Origin: Clostridiales bacterium
GTDB taxonomy: Bacteria; Bacillota; Clostridia; Oscillospirales; Oscillospiraceae
Length of the DNA: 17,456 bases
Assembly: GCA_017577345.1 (NCBI GenBank)
Contig: PITX01000003.1
Span: forward strand, 1-17,456
Reading direction: 5' to 3'
The notes under the pieces were generated by a model that was not told where the DNA came from, ran no database searches, and worked only from the letters and a program-made list of their open reading frames with translations. Shown here in pieces: positions 8,994 through 14,948 of the stretch; position 1 is the stretch's first letter; the number at the start of each line of letters is the position of its first letter. The position numbers and the translations under genes were made by a program.

Positions 8994-9852
8994 ATGTGTT
9001 TCCTCCTGTGGTCAAGCCTTCGCAAAGTGCCTGCGCACATTCTTCTGTGGAAAGAGCGTCCAGCGGCAGGTCAAAGCCCGCCTTGTTCAGCTCATAAATG
9101 ATCTGTGTGGTTGCCGGAACATCCAGTCCGGCGGATCTGAGCAGTTCGACCTGCGTGAAGACCTCTTTCGGGGTGCCGTCCGTCAGGATACGGCCCTCGC
9201 TCATGACGATCACGCGGTCAGCACGGATGGCTTCGGTCATGTGATGCGTGATCAGAATGACCGTAATTCCGTTTTCGCGGTTCAACTGTTCAATGGTGTG
9301 CATGACATCCTCGCGCCCATGGGGATCGAGCATGGCAGTCGGTTCATCGAGCACGATGCAGCGCGGCTGCATGGCGATCACGCCAGCAATGGCGATGCGC
9401 TGCTTCTGACCGCCGGAAAGAAGATGCGGCGCGTGGGTGCGGTAGTCGTACATTCCGACGGTTTTCAGCGCATCGTCCACCCGCTTGCGGATCTCCTCGG
9501 AGGGAACGCCGAGATTCTCCGGGGCAAAGGCGACATCCTCCTCTACGACATTGGCGACCATCTGATTGTCGGGATTTTGAAAGACCATGCCGACGGTGCG
9601 GCGGATCTCCAGGAGCCTGTCCTCCTCCCTCGTATCAATGCCGAACGCCTGAACACTGCCGCCCTCCGGCAGTAAGATCGCATTGCACTGCTTGGCGAAG
9701 GTGGATTTGCCGCAGCCGTTATGACCGAGTATCGCAACAAAGCTGCCTTCTTCAATATTCACATTCAGACCGTCAAAGACGCAGACCGGCTTCTCACCGC
9801 TCTGGGACGGATAGGAAAAATGCAGTTCCTGCACGGAAATGGCATTGCCCAT
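8977..9852 (-). CDS. ecfA1: Energy-coupling factor ATPase EcfA1
   Basis: This is the first ABC ATPase of the ECF transporter energy module. In the 291-residue protein counted from 9852, Walker A is GHNGCGKST (43-51), the Q-loop FQNPDNQMV (91-99), the signature LSGGQ (145-149), and Walker B IVLDE (166-170). The open frame extends upstream to 9987, but that part overlaps the methyltransferase gene and has no homology to the family; MGNAISVQEL at 9852 gives the expected N-terminus. Its ribosome binding site, AAAGGT, overlaps the stop codon of the methyltransferase gene (AAAGGTAA), which ends seven bases earlier. The next gene, ecfA2, overlaps it by 17 bases. Confidence 0.96.
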   Translation of the reverse strand: MGNAISVQELHFSYPSQSGEKPVCVFDGLNVNIEEGSFVAILGHNGCGKSTFAKQCNAILLPEGGSVQAFGIDTREEDRLLEIRRTVGMVFQNPDNQMVANVVEEDVAFAPENLGVPSEEIRKRVDDALKTVGMYDYRTHAPHLLSGGQKQRIAIAGVIAMQPRCIVLDEPTAMLDPHGREDVMHTIEQLNRENGITVILITHHMTEAIRADRVIVMSEGRILTDGTPKEVFTQVELLRSAGLDVPATTQIIYELNKAGFDLPLDALSTEECAQALCEGLTTGGNTFGCSD

Positions 9853-9859
9853 CGAATTG

Positions 9860-10729
9860 TTACCTTTCAGATTTTGTCCAGCGGCCGGTCGCACCGCAGG
9901 GAAGCACCAGACCGCTTCCGGAGACGGGAAGTCCGAGCTCATCGGATACCGTCCTGCCGCCGTATTTCGGCGTAATGATGCTGTCAAGCAGACAGGTCAG
10001 CACCGAGGGTGCAAGACCGGTCGTGTAGGAATTGATGATAAAGAAAAGGGGATCGTCGGACAGCACGCCTGCGACCAGCTTCAGGAACGGATACAGATCC
10101 TTTTCCAGCTTCCAGATCTCACCTGACGGACCTCTGCCGTAGGAGGGCGGGTCCATGATGACCGCGTCATAGCGTCTGCCGCGCTTGATCTCGCGTTCGA
10201 CGAATTTCGCGCAGTCGTCGATGATCCAACGGATCGGCGCCTCGGACAGGTCGGAGGAGGCGGCGTTTTCACGCGCCCATGCGACCATGCCCTTTGCCGC
10301 GTCCACATGGCAGACGGATGCACCTGCTTTGGCGGCTGCCAATGTTGCGCCGCCGGTGTAGGCGAATAAATTCAGCACGCTGACCGGGCGATCCGCGTTC
10401 CTGATCTGTGCATCAATGAAATCCCAGTTGGCGGCCTGCTCCGGGAAAACACCGGTGTGCTTGAAATTCATGGGCTTGACATTGAAGGTCAGATCGCGGT
10501 AGTGTATCTGCCAGCGTTCCGGCAGATGATGCCTGGACCAATGCCCGCCGCCGCTGTCGGAGCGGGCGTAGCGGGCGTCAAAGCTGCGCCAGTGCATGTC
10601 GGACTTCGGCGTAGCCCAGATGACCTGTGGGTCGGGACGCACCAGAAAATAGCGTCCCCAACGCTCCAGCTTTTCACCGTCGGAGGTGTCCAGCACCTCA
10701 TAGTCCTTCCAGTTTTCTGCAATCCACAT
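9860..10729 (-). CDS. Class I SAM-dependent methyltransferase, RlmI/RlmK-like
   Basis: The 289-residue protein has a Rossmann-type SAM-binding domain: motif I VLNLFAYTGGATL (118-130), the acidic end of strand 2 in HVDAAKG (141-147), and catalytic-type motif IV DPPSYGRG (193-200). The preceding region ends with MNFKHTGVFPEQAANW (87-102), typical of the RlmI/RlmK-C-terminal group that methylates 23S rRNA. It lacks the PUA domain of full-length RlmI; residues 1-85 form a short different N-terminal region. Known relatives modify rRNA, but the substrate here is inferred only. ATG follows GAGGG by seven bases. The gene starts nine bases after the PBP stop. The frame's stop forms part of the ecfA1 ribosome binding region. 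Confidence 0.88.
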   Translation of the reverse strand: MWIAENWKDYEVLDTSDGEKLERWGRYFLVRPDPQVIWATPKSDMHWRSFDARYARSDSGGGHWSRHHLPERWQIHYRDLTFNVKPMNFKHTGVFPEQAANWDFIDAQIRNADRPVSVLNLFAYTGGATLAAAKAGASVCHVDAAKGMVAWARENAASSDLSEAPIRWIIDDCAKFVEREIKRGRRYDAVIMDPPSYGRGPSGEIWKLEKDLYPFLKLVAGVLSDDPLFFIINSYTTGLAPSVLTCLLDSIITPKYGGRTVSDELGLPVSGSGLVLPCGATGRWTKSER

Positions 10730-10738
10730 AGAGCGCCC

Positions 10739-13363
10739 TCACATCCCGACGATCTTCCGGCGGCGATACCAGTCGTCCTCCTGCGGCGGCAGGAACAGAT
10801 CGGGCTCGGTTTCCGGCTCGGTCGTTTCCTCTGTCGGCTCTGTCAGCTCGGTCGGCTCTGTCTCGCCGGTAGAATCTTCTGTGCTTTCCGTGGTGCTTTC
10901 TGCCGTGTGGATCGTACACTCGGCTTTCTTGTTCTCGGGGTCATAGATGAAGGAGCAATGGTTCCTCACATCCTCCGACCAGGCATATTCTTTGAGGATC
11001 ATGCCGACCTCGGTCACGGTATTGCCTTCACACTGCTCACAGAATTCATTTGCGATTTTGCCGCTTTCCTTGCAGACCTTGACAAGCACATGGCAGGTGC
11101 ATTGCCCGCCCGGCACATCACTGCCGAACAGACGGACGGTAACGGTGCGGTCCTTGCCGTCGCGGACATCCTTTTCACAGGCCTCCGTTGCGATCTTGCC
11201 GCAGTCGGCGCAGAGCGTGTACCAACCCATATCCGCATACGGGAAATCCCGGTATTCGAGGTTTTCATGCAGTGGATCCATGACCTGACGCCACATGACA
11301 ATGGCGGGATTTGTCCATGAATTCGAGAGAATGACCTGCTCCGGCTCATCGTAGCCGCACCAGACAACGGCGGTGTAGTAGGGCGTATAGCCTGCAAACC
11401 AGCGGGTCTGGTTGTTGCCGGAGGTACCGGTTTTGCCGGCAACGGCAACATTGTTTTTATAGGCGGGTGTTCCGGTGCCGTAGGAGACGGCGTCGCGGAG
11501 CATATTGTTGATATAGAAGTTCGCCTTTTCACTGATCGCGGTGTGACTTTCCTGTTGATTGTCCAGAATGACATTTCCCTCGGGGTCGACGACCTGCGTA
11601 TAGGTGCGCGCCTCGCGGAACACGCCGCCGTTGGGGAAGGTGGCATACGCCTGCGTCATCTCGCGCACGGTCAGACCGTAGGTCAGCTCGCCCAGTGCAA
11701 GCGGAGCATAGGCAATATCGGAATAATGCCGCCCGCCGATCTCCATATCATCGACCAGCGTGGTGATCCCCATCTTCTGCGTAAGGAAATTGTAGCTGTT
11801 TTCCAGACCGAGCGCGTTGAGCGTCTTTACGGAAATCGTGTTCAGTGAGCTGGTCACGCCGCGCTGCACGAGGCAGTGACCGCTGTAGTATCGTGAATCG
11901 TTCTGCGGCCAGCTGCTGTCCTCATAGAACGGGGAATCGTCAAAGACCGTTGCCGGCGTGATGACACCTGCATCCAATGCAGGCGCATAGACGGAGATGG
12001 GCTTGATCGAGGAGCCGGTCGGCAGCTTACTCTGTGTTGCGCGGTTCAGAGAGAGGCTTGACTGCTTTTCCCCGACACCGCCGGACATGGCGATAATATC
12101 ACCGGTCTCATTGTCGATCAGCACGATCGCAGACTGCAGCTGCTGCGTGCTGACGGTATCGGGCACATTGTCGGGGTTTTCATAGACACGGTCAATGATC
12201 TCTTGTGCGGCGGGATCGATCGTGGCATAGATACTGTAGCCGCCGGTAAGCAGCTTCTGCACGGCAGCCAGCTCGCTCAGGTCGTACTTTTCGCACAGGT
12301 CGTTCACGACATCGCGGTAAATGGTATCTACGAAATAGGAATAGGCATTGTTATCGTCAACGGCATAGTTCTGCGTGCCGCAGCCGGGGCAGAAGTACGC
12401 GCCGTCCTGCTTGGTGTATTTGCTGCGCGGACCTTCAAAGCCGCAGGTGCCGCAGTAGTAGGATTTTTCATCGTAACGGCCATTGTGGAAGAGCATTTCC
12501 TGCCCCTTGGCGGCACTGTATTCCGCATCGGTCAGATACCCCTGATCGTGCATTTCGCTGAGGATGATCAGCTGACGGTTTCGGTTGCTTTCCGGATGGA
12601 TATACGGGTCATAAAGAGACGGGTTGTTCGTGATGGCAACGATCGCGGCGCATTCCGCCGCAGTCAGCTCACCGGTGTTCTTGCCGAAGTAGACCTCGGC
12701 CGCACTCTGCACGCCGTAGCAGCCTTCGCCGAGATAGATCGTGTTGAGGTACCATTCCATGATCTCTTCCTTGGAGTAGTATTCCTCCACCGCCATGGCA
12801 CGGAAAATCTCCTGCACCTTACGGTTGACGGTGACATCGTCCTCATGCGACAGGTTTTTGATGAGCTGCTGCGTGACGGTGGAGGCACCGTAGGAGGAGT
12901 CACCGCCGACAAAGTTTCGCACAGCAGAGAGCGTTCTGATCCAATCAACGCCGTCATGCTCAAGGAAACGCTTATCCTCGATGGCGATGGTCGCACGGAC
13001 AAGGTTTTCCGGGATCTCGTCATAGCTGACCCAGATGCGGTGCTCCTTGGCATAGAGCTGCTGCAGCTCGCGGTATTCACCGGTTTCTCTGTCCTTGTAG
13101 TAGATGATCGAGGTCTGTGCCAGAGAAATCTCATCCAGTGCCAGGTTTTCCGCATACTCATAGGCCTTCGGAATGACATCGGTTTTCAGATAGCCGGAGA
13201 ATTTTGTCAGAAAGATCGCGCCGGCGATCAGACCGACGACGGCAAGGGTGGCTGCGGCGATCATGACGCACAGCAGCACCTTTCCGAGAATATCAAGAAC
13301 GACCCGGCCGATACGCCAGGCAATATGCGGTTGCTTTTCTGGTTTACGGGACGGTTCAGCCAT
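10739..13363 (-). CDS. Class A penicillin-binding protein (transglycosylase/transpeptidase) with zinc-ribbon-like insert
   Basis: This bifunctional 874-residue enzyme polymerises lipid II and cross-links peptidoglycan outside the membrane. After a cytoplasmic basic start and one membrane segment (about 21-53) comes a GT51 glycosyltransferase domain with catalytic E129 in IEDKRFLEHDG and GASTVTQQLIKN (159-170). The transpeptidase domain has SSIK (S451 nucleophile, K454), SLN (506-508) and KTG (644-646). Two features are odd. Between the domains is a CxxC-17-CxxC unit (C304, C307, C325, C328), zinc-ribbon-like. The C-terminus has ten more cysteines (718-816) and a Thr/Glu-rich tail (about 820-854) ending in a basic stretch. 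It is the first gene of the long operon, with a promoter about 100 bases upstream. ATG follows GAGGGG closely. Confidence 0.95.
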   Translation of the reverse strand: MAEPSRKPEKQPHIAWRIGRVVLDILGKVLLCVMIAAATLAVVGLIAGAIFLTKFSGYLKTDVIPKAYEYAENLALDEISLAQTSIIYYKDRETGEYRELQQLYAKEHRIWVSYDEIPENLVRATIAIEDKRFLEHDGVDWIRTLSAVRNFVGGDSSYGASTVTQQLIKNLSHEDDVTVNRKVQEIFRAMAVEEYYSKEEIMEWYLNTIYLGEGCYGVQSAAEVYFGKNTGELTAAECAAIVAITNNPSLYDPYIHPESNRNRQLIILSEMHDQGYLTDAEYSAAKGQEMLFHNGRYDEKSYYCGTCGFEGPRSKYTKQDGAYFCPGCGTQNYAVDDNNAYSYFVDTIYRDVVNDLCEKYDLSELAAVQKLLTGGYSIYATIDPAAQEIIDRVYENPDNVPDTVSTQQLQSAIVLIDNETGDIIAMSGGVGEKQSSLSLNRATQSKLPTGSSIKPISVYAPALDAGVITPATVFDDSPFYEDSSWPQNDSRYYSGHCLVQRGVTSSLNTISVKTLNALGLENSYNFLTQKMGITTLVDDMEIGGRHYSDIAYAPLALGELTYGLTVREMTQAYATFPNGGVFREARTYTQVVDPEGNVILDNQQESHTAISEKANFYINNMLRDAVSYGTGTPAYKNNVAVAGKTGTSGNNQTRWFAGYTPYYTAVVWCGYDEPEQVILSNSWTNPAIVMWRQVMDPLHENLEYRDFPYADMGWYTLCADCGKIATEACEKDVRDGKDRTVTVRLFGSDVPGGQCTCHVLVKVCKESGKIANEFCEQCEGNTVTEVGMILKEYAWSEDVRNHCSFIYDPENKKAECTIHTAESTTESTEDSTGETEPTELTEPTEETTEPETEPDLFLPPQEDDWYRRRKIVGM

Positions 13364-13449
13364 ATTTACCCCTCATTTCCTGAAGTTTTATTTTTTGTCA
13401 GAATATGTCCGCGTGTAATATTTCAACAGACATACCAACCCATTATCCC

Positions 13450-13478
13450 TATTTATATAATTATATCACACTTGTCAA
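13450..13478 (-). promoter_or_regulatory. Promoter of the PBP-ecf-truA-clpE operon
   Basis: On the minus strand a perfect TTGACA (13473-13478) is followed after 17 bases by TAAATA (13450-13455), or after 15 bases by TATAAA (13452-13457). The region is very AT-rich. Transcription would start about 80 bases upstream of the PBP start codon. No other convincing promoter was seen within the 10 kb of genes downstream, in keeping with a single operon. Confidence 0.6.
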
Positions 13479-13548
13479 ATCCGTATTAGCACTTTTTTTG
13501 TTTGATATTTTATGATTTTTGCGGGAAACTACCCAGCGGGTGATAAGA

Positions 13549-13797
13549 ATGAATCTATTTTCCAAGCGAAAAGTCATACAGTGTGCTGTTTCACTTTTTC
13601 TTTGCATTTTTGCAGGCTTCCTGATTTTTGATCAGGAGGGCTATATTGCGGTCAAAAACACCGAGAACGGCACGGTTTACCGCACGGAGTTCCGGACGGA
13701 TCTTTTGCCGGCTTCCGATACGCAGATGCTTTCGGATGGAATTTATTGTGAGAATCTGCAGGAGGCGGCACGGGTGCTTGAAAATTTTTGTTCCTGA
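13549..13797 (+). CDS. Small membrane-anchored protein with BofC C-terminal-like domain
   Basis: This 83-residue protein starts MNLFSKRK, has one hydrophobic segment (about 9-27) and an extracytoplasmic domain. The domain pattern (IAV...NG..YRT...LLPASDTQML.DGIY......AARVLENF) resembles the C-terminal domain of BofC, the sporulation protein that regulates SpoIVB signalling across the forespore membrane, and the many short clostridial proteins with only that domain. The resemblance is from memory and weak at sequence level. The start at 13549 puts the hydrophobic segment next to the N-terminus; the open frame extends to 13519 without a ribosome binding site. Only a poor GGGTG precedes it. No clear sigma-A promoter was found; it is divergent from the PBP operon. 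Confidence 0.6.
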   Translation: MNLFSKRKVIQCAVSLFLCIFAGFLIFDQEGYIAVKNTENGTVYRTEFRTDLLPASDTQMLSDGIYCENLQEAARVLENFCS

Positions 13798-13819
13798 GCA
13801 GCAGTCGCCTGATTTCCAC

Positions 13820-13848
13820 TTGATTTTTACCGCTGATACGGGTAGAAT
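13820..13848 (+). promoter_or_regulatory. Promoter of the DUF1292 gene
   Basis: TTGATT (13820-13825), a 17-base spacer and TAGAAT (13843-13848) form a plausible housekeeping promoter, with a start near 13855 and a leader of about 23 bases. The same transcript could continue into the 6S RNA region that follows the gene. Confidence 0.6.
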
Positions 13849-13877
13849 GAAAGCAGAAAGAAACAGGAGGCAAGTCT

Positions 13878-14168
13878 ATGGAACAGGAATACGGTGCGAA
13901 TATCATTTCGATTACCGATGAAGACGGCGTGGAGTACGAGCTTGAGGTGCTTTCCAGCGTGACCTACAAGGGCTCGGAGTATCTTGCGCTGACCCCTGCC
14001 GATGCAGATGACGATGCAGAAGAACTGGAAGTCAGTATTCTGAAATCCGTTATGGAGGGCGACGAGCCGATCCTGGTCGCGGTCGAGGATGATGCGGAGC
14101 TGGAAGCCGTTTACGATCTTCTGATGCAAAATATGTTTGACGAAGAAGAGGAGAGCGAAGAGCTGTAA
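13878..14168 (+). CDS. DUF1292 (YrzB-like) acidic protein, unknown function
   Basis: The 96-residue product is strongly acidic and fits the DUF1292 family, seen as the pattern ITDEDGVEYELEVLSSVTY near the start, YLALTPAD in the middle, and V.DD.ELEAVYDLL near residues 74-83. Family members are small cytoplasmic proteins widespread in Firmicutes; no function is established. The tail is a run of Glu residues. ATG follows a perfect AGGAGG by seven bases. It has its own promoter. In many Firmicutes this family lies in the alaS-ruvX neighbourhood, which is not the case here. The 6S RNA candidate begins about 30 bases after its stop. Confidence 0.88.
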   Translation: MEQEYGANIISITDEDGVEYELEVLSSVTYKGSEYLALTPADADDDAEELEVSILKSVMEGDEPILVAVEDDAELEAVYDLLMQNMFDEEEESEEL

Positions 14169-14197
14169 CTGCCCCTTTGACGCCGATTGCGCAATAA

Positions 14198-14397
14198 AGT
14201 TCCCTGCCGGGTGCGTGATAGCTTCATTTAAACCCACATCAAATTGAAGGGATGTCGGACTTCTGCTTCGGATTGCAGGCCTCCCGTTCCGGCTTTGACC
14301 GTGAATGGATGTTGGAAGCAGCTAAGAAGCGGAGAGACAACCCACCTGCCTTATCGTGCAGGTTATAAACGGAGCTACACGGCTACGGCGGGGCTAA
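14198..14397 (+). ncRNA. ssrS: Probable 6S RNA (SsrS), RNA polymerase regulator
   Basis: The segment does not code but has 6S RNA-like design, at the usual length of about 200 bases. A terminal stem pairs CCCTGCCG (14202-14209) with CGGCGGGG (14386-14393) over eight bases including one G-U. Near the 3' side lies a hairpin ACCTGC...GCAGGT (14344-14349 with 14358-14363), then GGAGCTACACGGCTACGGCGG, which parallels the 3' arm of E. coli 6S RNA; AAGCAGCTAAGAAGC parallels the 3' side of its central bubble. 6S RNA mimics an open promoter and sequesters sigma-A RNA polymerase in stationary phase. Ends are approximate and no own promoter is clear. The comparison with E. coli is from memory; a covariance search would settle it. 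Confidence 0.7.
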
Positions 14398-14402
14398 TCA
14401 GA

Positions 14403-14428
14403 GAAAAGACAGCGTTTTGCTGTCTTTC
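14403..14428 (+). terminator. Hairpin behind the 6S RNA; first copy of a 26-base direct repeat
   Basis: AAAGACAGC (14405-14413) and GCTGTCTTT (14419-14427) form a perfect nine-base stem with loop GTTTT, six bases after the 6S RNA end. The T-run is short (CTTTCC), so termination may be inefficient. The whole 26 bases recur exactly at 14787-14812. Confidence 0.6.
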
Positions 14429-14432
14429 CAGA

Positions 14433-14750
14433 CTGTCAAAAAAGTCCGTAACCGTCAAAATCAGTCAAACTTTTTTGGCGTGATGCAGAGATTTTGCATT
14501 TTTCAAAATTCAGAGTATTCCGAACTTTTCAACCAAAATAATGCTTGCTTGCGCAAGGATTTTGACTTACTGCGCAACTTCGTCAGCGCAAACTGCATAT
14601 TCTTCGCTTCGCCGCAAGCGGCAAAGCTCAATCATTCCGTTGCGCTTCCTCTCCGATGGGCAATCACTTCGTTGGATTGCCCATCGGTTATTCTTTGAGC
14701 CTATGTACGCCGACGGACGCGAGTTGCTTGTCTTCCGAACTTTTTGACAG
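14433..14750. repeat. Noncoding segment bounded by inverted repeats
   Basis: CTGTCAAAAA at 14433-14442 is repeated inverted as TTTTTGACAG at 14741-14750; with one extra A the match extends by two more bases. Just inside the left end, CAAAAAAGT (14437-14445) can pair with ACTTTTTTG (14469-14477). The segment has no credible gene and is AT-rich at its left. It could be a small non-autonomous element, or simply DNA between two terminator structures; no flanking target duplication is visible. It contains the repeat described at 14555-14714. Confidence 0.4.
14555..14714 (-). repeat. Dispersed repeat, copy 1: conserved ends, variable hairpin interior
   Basis: Read on the minus strand, the unit begins with GTCGGCGTACATAGG (14714-14700) and ends with a 25-base block (14579-14555). 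Both blocks recur exactly, in the same order, on the plus strand at 17244-17258 and 17330-17354. The interior (14580-14699, 120 bases) is unlike the interior of the other copy but also carries two stem-loops: a perfect 13-base stem CCGATGGGCAATC/GATTGCCCATCGG with a nine-base loop (14653-14687), and a GC-rich one around GCCGC-AA-GCGGC (14611-14622). There is no credible reading frame. Confidence 0.7.
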
Positions 14751-14755
14751 CCTGT

Positions 14756-14787
14756 CAGCGTGTCGAAAAAGGTTTTTCGACACGCTG
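14756..14787. repeat. Perfect 15-base inverted repeat (strong hairpin)
   Basis: CAGCGTGTCGAAAAA (14756-14770) and TTTTTCGACACGCTG (14773-14787) are exact reverse complements separated only by GG. In RNA the loop would involve the A-T rich middle. The T-run in the right arm could make it a terminator on either strand; it stands directly before the terminator hairpin at 14789-14818. Confidence 0.75.
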
Positions 14788-14818
14788 AAAAGACAGCGTT
14801 TTGCTGTCTTTCTTTTTT
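14787..14818 (+). terminator. Intrinsic terminator; second copy of the 26-base repeat
   Basis: The same AAAGACAGC-GTTTT-GCTGTCTTT hairpin (14789-14811) as at 14405 is here followed by CTTTTTT (14812-14818), giving a classical Rho-independent terminator on the plus strand. It should end transcripts coming from the DUF1292/6S region before the promoter of the SurA-like gene at 14858. Confidence 0.8.
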
Positions 14819-14857
14819 GCAAATTTTTAAACTTTTCGCTTTATTTTCACTTTTTAC

Positions 14858-14886
14858 TTGCAAGAAACGGAAAATGCAGTTATAAT
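14858..14886 (+). promoter_or_regulatory. Promoter of the SurA-like gene
   Basis: TTGCAA (14858-14863), 17 bases, and a perfect TATAAT (14881-14886). The start site should be near 14893, with a leader of about 55 bases before the ATG at 14949. It probably drives the SurA-like gene and tcdA. Confidence 0.75.
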
Positions 14887-14948
14887 GACTAATGTTGTAT
14901 GTTCGGAAAGCATTTCCGGACAGATCCCACGAATGAGAGGTAATAAAC

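Noticed and set aside
9853..9987. N-terminal extension of EcfA1
   Set aside because: The extra 45 residues overlap the methyltransferase gene, match nothing in the family, and the downstream ATG has a ribosome binding site.
12203..13489. A 428-codon open frame on the plus strand
   Set aside because: Antisense to the PBP gene through its well-marked glycosyltransferase domain.
14176..14205. Own sigma-A promoter for the 6S RNA
   Set aside because: TTGACG at 14177 and the AATAAA-like sequence at 14193 are separated by too few bases to form a promoter.
14244..14483. A 79-codon open frame on the plus strand
   Set aside because: It overlaps the 6S RNA candidate and its trailing hairpin, with no ribosome binding site.
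14433..14750. Insertion sequence or CRISPR-like array
   Set aside because: There is no transposase frame, no regularly spaced repeats and no visible target-site duplication; I kept it only as an inverted-repeat-bounded segment.
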